From: Proteobacteria bacterium TMED61
GTDB taxonomy: Bacteria; Pseudomonadota; Gammaproteobacteria; Arenicellales; UBA868
Reading direction: 5' to 3'
Assembly (NCBI GenBank): GCA_002171735.1
Contig: NHDO01000076.1
Span: forward strand, 16,134-49,191
DNA: 33,058 nucleotides
The translations under genes and the position numbers were made by a program. Shown piece after piece: positions 25,276 through 33,058 of this stretch (positions within the stretch are counted from its first letter, which is position 1; each line of letters begins with the position of its first letter). The notes beneath the pieces are model-generated. The model saw nothing but the letters and a program-made list of their open reading frames with translations, had not been told where the DNA came from and did not search any database.

Positions 25276-26811
25276 TTAGACACGTTTTCGACGACCTTGG
25301 ACTATCCGATCCAAAATCATCGCGAGAAAAAGAATAGCGAAGCCTGCCAATAGCCCCTGACCCACATCCGCATATTGAAGAGCCTCAAGAACCTTTTCCC
25401 CGAGACCCTTTGCACCAATCAATGACGCAACGACAACCGTTAGCAGACTGAGAAGAATGGTCTGATTCATGCCTGCGCGGATCGACGGCGCGGCCAACGG
25501 CAAGTCAATGCGTGTCATCAGGTACCACTTGGAGGCTCCATAAGCGATCGCGGCTTCGCGGATCGATTCAGGAACACCGTTGAGTCCAAGTACCGTTAAA
25601 CGGACAGTTGGAGGCATACCGAATATCAGGCAAGTGACTACTGCCGCTGGTTTTCCTGCCCCAAAAAACAGAATGATTGGGATCATGTAAACGAATGCAG
25701 GCATGGTCTGCTGAAAATCGAGAATCGGTCTCACAATTGCATAGGCCCTTGGACGCCGCGCGCAGAATATGCCCAGCGGAATTCCAAGTCCGATCGCGAT
25801 TAATGCCGCAGTCCCTAGAAGCGCTAACGTTTGCATTGACAGAACCCAAAGACCGACGAGGCCGGTAATGGCTAGAAAGGCGGTCGTATAGATCGCCGCG
25901 CTTATCCCCGCCGACAGTGCAGTGAGCGCAATAATGAAACTGGATACCACGATCCAAGGTGTCTGCGTGAATACTGCTTCGAGAAAATCAAGAACTGATC
26001 GAATGCTGAAACTGATTCCATCCCAGAAACCTTCCCCACGAGTGTTCAGAGATTCAAATACCACCTCAATGCCCTTGATGGCGCCCATACGTATCTCGGG
26101 GATGGTTGGGAAGACCTGTAGAAATGGGATTGCGCCGCTCGTTCCGAAGTGAGCAACACTAGCCGCGTAAACCAGCACTACAAATAGACCAGACAATGTG
26201 AGCCGGACGAAGCTAATTCCCGATTTAAGAGACCTGTCTGATAACCACTCGGAAAATCTTGCCTCCAGAGCAGGGTTCGCAAGAACACCCTGAATCCCTT
26301 TAACCAGAAACAGCAAGCCAAGACCCAAAACGATAACCCAGATCCTGGATTCCTCAATTTGGGCAAATTCTATGAGGGACTGTCGGACAATCTCTTCCAG
26401 ACCTTCAATATTTCTGTTGTAGGCATCCACTTTGTCCGAGCTGTTTTCAATGGCCGCTTCCAGTTGAGTTCGCCGGAGCTTCAGCTGCAACTCCATCTGA
26501 GCGATCCGTTGCGAAACTTCCGCTGTCATATCGCCCCAGCCACCACGCACAATTTGCGCAAGCGCAAATGCTTCTAGGACGGTAAACGGAAGGCCCCATT
26601 TCCATAATCCCCGGAAACCGAACCATATGGGTCCAAAAATTACTGCGGCCCAGTTAAAGGTCAGCGTAAACCCGGATTTGTTACCGATCCGAGTAAACTG
26701 CGCGTCATAGTATCGACCGTTTGACCCAGAAAACTCTTCGACCAAGTCCTTGAGATCCAGATCATCGCTTTTTGTCTGGCCCTCCAACTGATACTTGGCG
26801 GAGCCCGTCAT
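25276..26811 (-). CDS. ABC transporter permease, ProW/OpuAB/TmoW-like with long N-terminal extension
   Basis: Permease EAA region VPESIREAAIAYGASKWYLMTRIDLPLAAPSIRAGMNQTI; N-terminal FNWAAVIFGPIWFGFRGLWKWGLPF plus coiled-coil-like region; overlaps ProV-like stop/start by 4 bp. Confidence 0.9.
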   Translation of the reverse strand: MTGSAKYQLEGQTKSDDLDLKDLVEEFSGSNGRYYDAQFTRIGNKSGFTLTFNWAAVIFGPIWFGFRGLWKWGLPFTVLEAFALAQIVRGGWGDMTAEVSQRIAQMELQLKLRRTQLEAAIENSSDKVDAYNRNIEGLEEIVRQSLIEFAQIEESRIWVIVLGLGLLFLVKGIQGVLANPALEARFSEWLSDRSLKSGISFVRLTLSGLFVVLVYAASVAHFGTSGAIPFLQVFPTIPEIRMGAIKGIEVVFESLNTRGEGFWDGISFSIRSVLDFLEAVFTQTPWIVVSSFIIALTALSAGISAAIYTTAFLAITGLVGLWVLSMQTLALLGTAALIAIGLGIPLGIFCARRPRAYAIVRPILDFQQTMPAFVYMIPIILFFGAGKPAAVVTCLIFGMPPTVRLTVLGLNGVPESIREAAIAYGASKWYLMTRIDLPLAAPSIRAGMNQTILLSLLTVVVASLIGAKGLGEKVLEALQYADVGQGLLAGFAILFLAMILDRIVQGRRKRV

Positions 26812-27881
26812 GATGTCTCGGCTCCCTCTATAACTGTTCTGAGGAGATCCTCTCGAGTAACGACCCCAACTTCCCGACCTTCGTTGTCTGCGACGAGTAG
26901 TGGCCGATCTGATGAGATGGCGCTGTTGATGAGTTCGCCAAGGTGAGCATCGTGATCGAATTGTTGAAGCCCTTCAGGAAGCGGTCCGTGTGCTTGTTCA
27001 AATGACTCTATTGATTGCATCACAGCATGAGCACGTACCACCTTGAGTCGTGAAATCCCTGAAACAAAGTCTGCTACATACTCATCTGCGGGGTTCAACA
27101 CGATTTCTTCAGGAGTTCCTATCTGAACGATTCGCCCATCGCGCATAATTGCTATTCGGTTTCCGATTCGAACCGCCTCGTCAAGATCGTGAGTGATAAA
27201 AACCGTAGTCCTCTTCATTACTGACGCTAATTGCATGAATTCGTCTTGCAATTGACGGCGAATAAGCGGATCCAAGGCGCTAAATGGCTCATCCATCAGC
27301 AATATCTCTGCGTCTACCGCGAGTGCGCGGGCCAATCCAACCCGCTGCTGCATTCCTCCAGAAAGTTCATGAGCGAACTTATTGCCCCAACCTGTCAGCT
27401 CGACCATGTCAAGAATCTTTTCAGCAGTAGCCCTCCTTTTATTTTTCGGAATCTTGCGAATTTCCAACGGCATCGCGATATTGTCGAGCACGGACCTATG
27501 CGGAACGAGCGCAAAGTTCTGAAACACCATTGCGATATGGGTGTTTCGGTAACGTCGCAACTCGTCGTCCGAGAACGCCAGCACATCGTTGCCGTTGACA
27601 ATGATCCTGCCCTTTGTTGGTTCCAAAAGACGATTGATGTGTCGGACGAGCGTCGACTTGCCGCTGCCCGAAAGCCCCATAATGCAGAAAATTTCGCCGC
27701 GGTTAATCTGCAGGTCGACATCTGCGACCCCGATTACACAGTCGTATTGCTCTAAGACCTGTTGCTTCGTAATGTCGTCTTTCTCGATCGCCGCCATCGC
27801 CTCGATAGCGCGATCCCCAAAGATCTTCCATACACCTTCGATTTGGATTGCGGTCGAACTTGAGTCGGATGTTTGATTCAT
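26808..27881 (-). CDS. ABC transporter ATP-binding protein, ProV/OpuAA/TmoV-like, with C-terminal CBS-like region
   Basis: Walker A GLSGSGKSTLVRHINRL, signature ELSGGMQQRVGLARAL, Walker B ILLMDEPFSALDP, C-terminal RPLLVADNEGREVGVVTREDLL. Confidence 0.95.
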   Translation of the reverse strand: MNQTSDSSSTAIQIEGVWKIFGDRAIEAMAAIEKDDITKQQVLEQYDCVIGVADVDLQINRGEIFCIMGLSGSGKSTLVRHINRLLEPTKGRIIVNGNDVLAFSDDELRRYRNTHIAMVFQNFALVPHRSVLDNIAMPLEIRKIPKNKRRATAEKILDMVELTGWGNKFAHELSGGMQQRVGLARALAVDAEILLMDEPFSALDPLIRRQLQDEFMQLASVMKRTTVFITHDLDEAVRIGNRIAIMRDGRIVQIGTPEEIVLNPADEYVADFVSGISRLKVVRAHAVMQSIESFEQAHGPLPEGLQQFDHDAHLGELINSAISSDRPLLVADNEGREVGVVTREDLLRTVIEGAETS

Positions 27882-27945
27882 TACGAACTTGTGAGTGGTT
27901 GTGACTATGGAAGCCCAGACTTCTCTAATTAGGGGCCATAGAAAC

Positions 27946-27973
27946 CTGTCCCCGGGGTTTCCCCCGAGGACAG
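27946..27973 (-). terminator. Strong RNA hairpin between substrate-binding-protein gene and ATPase gene; attenuator or mRNA-stabilising element
   Basis: Minus strand CTGTCCTCGGGG-GAAA-CCCCGGGGACAG: 12-bp stem (one G-T wobble) with GAAA tetraloop, followed by GTTTCTATGG. Confidence 0.75.
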
Positions 27974-27995
27974 CGTCAAAGATTACATCGTGAGT

Positions 27996-28970
27996 CTACA
28001 GTCCGAACCAGCTATCGACGCGCTCTGGATTCGCGGCGATCCACTCAGAGATCATTGCACGCGGATCCTTTTTAGCTCCCGCTATCTCATAAGCCCAGCG
28101 GGTTACAGTATCAATGTCTAACTGAATGTTAGCCATCAGTTCGGCCACCAAAGGCGCCTTAGTTTCGAGCGCCCTGGCCCAGCCAATTTGAATCTGCTTA
28201 GGTGCGCTGGCACAGGTAATCTTTGAGTTTTCATACCAGTCGGGATCCACGTCCTGCGTGATCTGGTTCCAGCAGCCTTTTCCATCATTTGCGGGCTCTT
28301 CAAGCTGAACCAAGCCAAATGCATCCCAAACCCAATCGGGCTTCCAGCAATAACCAACGTAACCCTTGCCGTTTTCGACCGCCTCTCTCAGAGCGGCATA
28401 GTGCGCGCCAGGAGCCATCCGAATCCATTCGTTGTTACCCAGAAGCCCATAGTCGCGGGTTTTGATCATGTTTTCGTTAGTCGCAATCCAGCCTGACCGA
28501 CCAATCCAAATGTCACCTTTTCCGTTGCCATCATGATCGATGGTTTTGGCTACTTCTGGACGGGCTAAATCATAAATTGTTTTAACATTGTGTTGGTCTG
28601 CCCAGGCTTTCGGGGCACAGAATCCACTGCTACCAATGTAATGTTTTTCGCTAATCGCGACCGTACCTTTTTCATGAACGTACTTTTGTACAAAAGCGCT
28701 CTGATTGGGCAGCCAGATATCAACATGAATATCAAAATCTCCACTGTCCAGGCCTGCATAAGCTGCCGCATTATCGGCAGGCTTAACTTCCGTTTTGTAC
28801 CCAAGGCGTTCTTCGATTAAGACCACAAGCAGAGCCTCGATCGCCTGAAAAGATGGATATGGGCTATGGTTCATTCGGATCGTCTCGGCGGCAATCGCTG
28901 ATGTTCCCGAGACAGCTAGAAAGCCCAAAGCAACCAGGCCACTGACCAAACGTTTGTTGAGCGTTTTCAT
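27996..28970 (-). CDS. ABC transporter substrate-binding protein, ProX/OpuAC/TmoX-like
   Basis: Signal peptide MKTLNKRLVSGLVALGFLAVSGTSAIAAE; ETIRMNHSPYPSFQAIEALL, DIHVDIWLPNQ, DHDGNGKGDIWIGRSGW, WKPDWVW; RBS GAGGTG upstream of ATG at 28970. Confidence 0.92.
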   Translation of the reverse strand: MKTLNKRLVSGLVALGFLAVSGTSAIAAETIRMNHSPYPSFQAIEALLVVLIEERLGYKTEVKPADNAAAYAGLDSGDFDIHVDIWLPNQSAFVQKYVHEKGTVAISEKHYIGSSGFCAPKAWADQHNVKTIYDLARPEVAKTIDHDGNGKGDIWIGRSGWIATNENMIKTRDYGLLGNNEWIRMAPGAHYAALREAVENGKGYVGYCWKPDWVWDAFGLVQLEEPANDGKGCWNQITQDVDPDWYENSKITCASAPKQIQIGWARALETKAPLVAELMANIQLDIDTVTRWAYEIAGAKKDPRAMISEWIAANPERVDSWFGL

Positions 28971-29116
28971 TTCACACCTCCGTAAATAAATAAATGTATT
29001 CAAAGACTATCCTGCCTGAGTTGTTTTAATTTTTGACTGGATAACCTTTCTGATCCGCTATGTCTTTGTCGTATTTCTTGGTGCCGAAGAGACCTCCATT
29101 AAGTTACTTGTCAAAG

Positions 29117-29159
29117 TTAATGAATACGCTAACATAACAACTATTACTTTTAATGAATA
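29117..29159. promoter_or_regulatory. Direct repeat TTAATGAATA x2, 33 bp apart, in divergent LysR/transporter promoter region
   Basis: Exact copies at 29117-29126 and 29150-29159, 29 bp before LysR ATG. Confidence 0.45.
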
Positions 29160-29187
29160 ATATCCATAACATCAAAGGTATATAAAG

Positions 29188-30120
29188 ATGGATCTTACCA
29201 ATCACCAGTTGAGAGCCGTTCTGAAAATTGCTGAGAAAGGGAATATTTCCCATGCAGCAAGTGCTCTTGATTTGTCTCAGCCAGGCCTCAGCCGGCTACT
29301 CAATCAGGTGGAACAGAATCTAGACGCGCGACTTTTTGACAGATCGGGACGAGGGGTTCAGTTAACAGAGGTTGGCAAGATTTTCTGTGAGCACAGTAGA
29401 GAAATATTGTCGCGGCATGAATTAATTAGGGGAAACATTCAGGATCTCGGGGATCAGCTTGCTGGTAGCGTGCGGATAGTGATGCCACATACTGCGGGCG
29501 TTGTACTCTTTATCCCACTAATGAATCATTTTCGGGAACATCACCCCAATGTAGCCTTAAAGATAATGCCCGCCTTCAATCTTCACATTCCTCAGTACCT
29601 CAACTCGGGTACTGCCGATATCGGCCTAATTTCATATCCACATGGACTTTCCGGGTTGAGCGCGAGTCCTCTGATGACTGAGGCTTTATATTTCATTGGA
29701 GACTGCGCAGACATACCTAGAAGTAAACAGAGAATCACGCTCGCAGAGGCGGTCCGCCATCCTTTGTTGCTACCGTCCGTCAGTCACAGCTATCGGTTCT
29801 ATATCGATAATGCGTTGGCGGAGCACAACCTTCGTATAGATTCCTTATTGGAGATCGATTCGGAAGACGCAACTATCCAGATGCTGAAAGAGGGCCAAGG
29901 GTTTTCAATCATCCCTTACTCAATGGCCCAGCGTGAGGTTGATGATGGCAAGCTCGCTGCCTGTCTCGTCACTGATCCAGTTATTTCAAGAACCTTTTTT
30001 ATTGCCACTGCATCAAATCGTCCGCAGACTCGACTTGTCCGGTCGGTTACTGACGAGTTAGTGTCGGTAGTGGAGCAGAACCTAGAGCGCGGGCGCTGGA
30101 CCCTTGCAGCGGATAGCTAA
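29188..30120 (+). CDS. LysR family transcriptional regulator
   Basis: N-terminal HTH LRAVLKIAEKGNISHAASALDLSQPGLSRLLNQVEQNLDARLFDRSGRGVQLTEVG. Confidence 0.95.
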   Translation: MDLTNHQLRAVLKIAEKGNISHAASALDLSQPGLSRLLNQVEQNLDARLFDRSGRGVQLTEVGKIFCEHSREILSRHELIRGNIQDLGDQLAGSVRIVMPHTAGVVLFIPLMNHFREHHPNVALKIMPAFNLHIPQYLNSGTADIGLISYPHGLSGLSASPLMTEALYFIGDCADIPRSKQRITLAEAVRHPLLLPSVSHSYRFYIDNALAEHNLRIDSLLEIDSEDATIQMLKEGQGFSIIPYSMAQREVDDGKLAACLVTDPVISRTFFIATASNRPQTRLVRSVTDELVSVVEQNLERGRWTLAADS

Positions 30121-30181
30121 CCTTTAACTGACAGGCTACGACAATGAGCAGTAACCGGAAAGAACCCGAGGTCCAGACGAT

Positions 30182-31549
30182 ATGAATAGCGGCATGATGA
30201 GCGTTGAACAACTGACACAAGCTGTTGAGGAGGGCAGTATCGATACGGTATTGGCCTGCCAGGTCGACATGCAGGGCCGTTTGATGGGCAAGCGTTTTCA
30301 GGCCGAATTCTTTCTTGACAGCGCCATTGACGAAACCCATAGCTGCAATTACTTGCAGGCCACGGACATGGAAATGGAAACCGTGGAGGGCTACAAGGCC
30401 ACCAGTTGGGAAGCGGGTTATGGCGACTACGTCATGAAACCTGATCTCGCGACCTTGCGCAGACTGCCCTGGCTGGAAGGAACAGCGCTAGTACTTTGCG
30501 ACGTTCTTGATCATCACACCCATGAAGAAGTGCCCCATTCGCCCCGAGCTGTACTGAGACGGCAGGTACGGCGTTTGGCAGATGCAGGCCTGAAGGCCTT
30601 CATGGCAACCGAACTTGAGTTTTACCTGTTCGATGACAGCTTTCAATCTGCCTTCAGGAGCGGCTACCGAGGCTTGACGACTGCCAGTCATTACAACGAG
30701 GACTATCACATCTTCCAGACTACCAAGGAAGAAGAAGTCATGCGGTCTATCCGCATTGGTCTGCAGGGCGCTGGCGTGCCGGTCGAGAACAGTAAGGGTG
30801 AGGCCTGTGCCGGTCAGGAGGAGATCAACGTTCGCTATGCCGAAGCGCTGGAGATGGCGGATCGGCACGTAATCGTGAAGAACGCCTGCAAGGAGATAGC
30901 CTGGCAAAAGGGTCGTTCGGTGACCTTTATGGCCAAGTGGGACTACGATCACGCCGGTAATTCGAGCCATATACATCAATCGCTCAGAAGTCTCGATGGT
31001 GGGCCCGTATTCCACGACCCCGACTCAGCGCATGGTATGTCGGAAGCCATGCGCCAGTATCTTGCCGGGCTGCTTGGGCATGCCGATGAGATTACCTATT
31101 TTCTGGCGCCCAACATTAACTCCTACAAGCGATTTCAAACGGGCACCTTCGCGCCCACCAAAGCGGTCTGGAGTCTTGATAACCGCACCGCCGGTTACCG
31201 CGTGTGCGCCGCCGACACATCAAACGTGCGGATCGAATGCCGGGTCGGTGGGGCGGACCTTAATCCTTACCTCGCTCTAGCGTCACAAATCGCTGCTGGG
31301 CTGGACGGTATCGAAAACAAAGCAACTCTTGAAAGTGAATTTGTCGGCGATGCGTACGGTGGTCAGGGTCGCTATATTCCCGCCACCCTGCGGGACGCAA
31401 CCCGGGCATTGGATGAGTCGGCACTGCTTCGCCGCGCCTTTGGCGATGATGTTGTCGATCACTACGTGCACGCGGCGCGTTATGAACAACTCGAGTACGA
31501 TCGACGGGTGACGGATTGGGAAATATTCCGCGGTTTCGAGCGGGCCTGA
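30182..31549 (+). CDS. Glutamine synthetase family protein, gamma-glutamylpolyamine synthetase (PuuA)-like
   Basis: ATELEFYLFDDSF, FMAKWDYDHAGNSSHIHQSL, APNINSYKRFQTGTFAPTKAVWSLDNRTAGYRV, NPYLALASQIAAGLDGIE. Confidence 0.9.
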   Translation: MNSGMMSVEQLTQAVEEGSIDTVLACQVDMQGRLMGKRFQAEFFLDSAIDETHSCNYLQATDMEMETVEGYKATSWEAGYGDYVMKPDLATLRRLPWLEGTALVLCDVLDHHTHEEVPHSPRAVLRRQVRRLADAGLKAFMATELEFYLFDDSFQSAFRSGYRGLTTASHYNEDYHIFQTTKEEEVMRSIRIGLQGAGVPVENSKGEACAGQEEINVRYAEALEMADRHVIVKNACKEIAWQKGRSVTFMAKWDYDHAGNSSHIHQSLRSLDGGPVFHDPDSAHGMSEAMRQYLAGLLGHADEITYFLAPNINSYKRFQTGTFAPTKAVWSLDNRTAGYRVCAADTSNVRIECRVGGADLNPYLALASQIAAGLDGIENKATLESEFVGDAYGGQGRYIPATLRDATRALDESALLRRAFGDDVVDHYVHAARYEQLEYDRRVTDWEIFRGFERA

Positions 31550-31611
31550 ACAAGCCGGCGCAACTTTGTTTTTCTCCTTTAATCCCGATTTGATCGATAT
31601 TTGCGTGCATC

Positions 31612-32646
31612 ATGACAGTTCATAAAATTGCAGTTATCCCCGGTGACGGTATCGGTGTGGCGGTAACCGAAGCGGCTCTTGACGTGGCAGCTGTCGTGCT
31701 TCCAGGCAGCCGTTTTGAAGCGACTACGATGCCGTGGTCTTGCGACTATTATCTTGAGACCGGTCGCATGATGCCGGACAACGGTATTGAGATTTTGCGT
31801 GGTTTCGATGCGATCTTCCTGGGCGCTGTGGGCTGGCCGGCAAAAGTACCTGATGCGGTGTCGTTGCACGGTTTGTTGCTCCCCATCCGTAAGGCCTTTG
31901 TTCAATATGCCAACATCCGACCCCACCGTTTGCTGCCGGGAGTCGAAGGCCCGTTGCGCACATCGGATTTCGATATTCTGTGTATTCGTGAAAATACTGA
32001 AGGCGAATATTCGGGAGCAGGTGGGCGTGTGCATCGCGGTACTTCAGATGAGGTGGCTGTTGAAACGGCTGTCTTTACGCGCACGGGTGTTGAGCGCATT
32101 TTACGGTTTGGCTTTGAACAGGCGCGTCAACGCTCTGGCCGGCTGGCCTCGGTGACGAAATCAAATGCACAGCAATATTCGATGGTTTTTTGGGATGAAG
32201 TGACGCAGGAGTTGGCTGCTGAATATCCCGAAGTAAATGTGACGCCTTATCATGTGGATGCAATCTGCGCGCGTATGGTTATGGCACCTGAGACCCTGGA
32301 TGTAATTGTCGCCTCCAACCTTTTTGGTGACATCCTGACCGATTTGGGCGCCGCGATTCAAGGCGGGCTTGGCTTTGCAGCATCGGCCAATATTAATCCC
32401 ACTGGCAACGCGCCATCTATGTTCGAGCCGGTACATGGCTCGGCGCCGGATATCGCTGACCAGGGGATGGCCAATCCAATAGCAGCGATCTGGTCGCTGG
32501 CCATGATGCTCGAACACCTGGGCGAAACAGAGGCTGCCAAACAGGTGATGGCGGCGGTAGAGGCGACTACCGTCAGTGGCGTCGGCTGCGTGTCAGGGGC
32601 GCAGAGCACGAATGAGATAACTCAGACGATTTTGGCCGCTTTGTAA
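31612..32646 (+). CDS. Tartrate dehydrogenase / D-malate dehydrogenase-like (isopropylmalate dehydrogenase family)
   Basis: IAVIPGDGIGVAVTEAAL, GAVGWPAKVPDAVSLHGLLLPIRKAFVQYANIRPHRLLPGV, RENTEGEYSGAGGR, ASNLFGDILTDLGAAIQGGLG. Confidence 0.92.
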   Translation: MTVHKIAVIPGDGIGVAVTEAALDVAAVVLPGSRFEATTMPWSCDYYLETGRMMPDNGIEILRGFDAIFLGAVGWPAKVPDAVSLHGLLLPIRKAFVQYANIRPHRLLPGVEGPLRTSDFDILCIRENTEGEYSGAGGRVHRGTSDEVAVETAVFTRTGVERILRFGFEQARQRSGRLASVTKSNAQQYSMVFWDEVTQELAAEYPEVNVTPYHVDAICARMVMAPETLDVIVASNLFGDILTDLGAAIQGGLGFAASANINPTGNAPSMFEPVHGSAPDIADQGMANPIAAIWSLAMMLEHLGETEAAKQVMAAVEATTVSGVGCVSGAQSTNEITQTILAAL

Positions 32647-32728
32647 TGAACGGACAAGCAGCTTCGTTAACCCCTGTGCTCAACAGTTTGAATGACGCTT
32701 AAAGAGCACCTATCGGAACTTGTCTAAC

Positions 32729-33058
32729 ATGATGTTTGATGTTTTTGTGGTCGGGGGTGGAATAAATGGCTGTGGGATAGCGCGAGATGCTGCGGGAAGG
32801 GGTCTTTCCGTTTGTCTTGCAGAGAAAGATGATCTCGGGGCCAAGACGTCCTCTGGCTCGACCAAGTTGCTACACGGCGGCTTGCGCTATCTTGAGCACT
32901 ATGCATTCAATTTAGTGCGTAATTCATTAATCGAGCGCGAGGTGCTTTGGAGTATTGCGCCACACATCATCTATCCCTTGCGCTTTGTATTGCCCCATCA
33001 TCTGGGCTTGCGTCCGAGCGTACTTTTAAGACTTGGGCTATTTATCTACGATCATCTG
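32729..33058 (+). CDS. glpD: Glycerol-3-phosphate dehydrogenase (GlpD-like), N-terminal part, truncated by window edge
   Basis: Hand translation: MMFDVFVVGGGINGCGIARDAAGRGLSVCLAEKDDLGAKTSSGSTKLLHGGLRYLEHYAFNLVRNSLIEREVLWSIAPHIIYPLRFVLPHH... Confidence 0.9.
   Translation, partial: MMFDVFVVGGGINGCGIARDAAGRGLSVCLAEKDDLGAKTSSGSTKLLHGGLRYLEHYAFNLVRNSLIEREVLWSIAPHIIYPLRFVLPHHLGLRPSVLLRLGLFIYDHL

Noticed and set aside
27231-27755. 174-aa plus-strand ORF opposite the ProV-like gene
   Set aside because: Antisense shadow of the ABC ATPase.
30488-31015. 175-aa minus-strand ORF inside the PuuA-like gene
   Set aside because: Antisense shadow ORF with no motifs.
31579-32034. 151-aa minus-strand ORF opposite the tartrate dehydrogenase-like gene
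   Set aside because: Antisense to a conserved CDS; no domain seen.
1-33058. CRISPR arrays, rRNA or tRNA genes, defence systems
   Set aside because: No regularly spaced repeats, no recognisable RNA genes and no defence-protein motifs were noticed on either strand.

Overview
The window looks like an accessory catabolic region of a proteobacterium. It is dominated by genes for methylated or quaternary amines (carnitine / betaine / TMAO-like osmolytes) and possibly sulfate esters. Left to right: (A) minus-strand hypA (partial, absent from the supplied ORF list) and hypB; (B) plus-strand Lrp/AsnC regulator, GlnT/GmaS-like glutamine synthetase homologue, PhnZ-like HD-domain protein, sarcosine/dimethylglycine-MT-like methyltransferase; (C) minus-strand integrase-like protein lacking most catalytic residues, homocysteine S-methyltransferase family, PhyH-family dioxygenase, CntA-like Rieske oxygenase, GFA-family protein; (D) plus-strand carnitine module (BKACE, L-carnitine dehydrogenase, TauD-family dioxygenase); (E/F) GYD protein, tautomerase, epoxide-hydrolase-like protein; (G) long minus-strand series: ABC transporter of ProX/ProV/ProW (TmoXVW-like) type, TPP enzyme, PMT-like methyltransferase, second TauD-family enzyme, alkylsulfatase-like MBL protein, Fe-alcohol dehydrogenase, GMC oxidoreductase, Dabb protein, RarD/EamA transporter, alpha/beta hydrolase; (H) plus-strand LysR regulator, PuuA-like GS homologue, tartrate/D-malate dehydrogenase-like protein, partial GlpD. 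Best leads: hypAB possibly serving a non-hydrogenase Ni enzyme; the operon pairing a degenerate recombinase with an oxidative demethylation set; a perfect 12-bp GAAA-loop hairpin between the binding-protein and ATPase genes; and a ProW-type permease with an unusual N-terminal extension. All family calls are from reading translated motifs; no database search was run.
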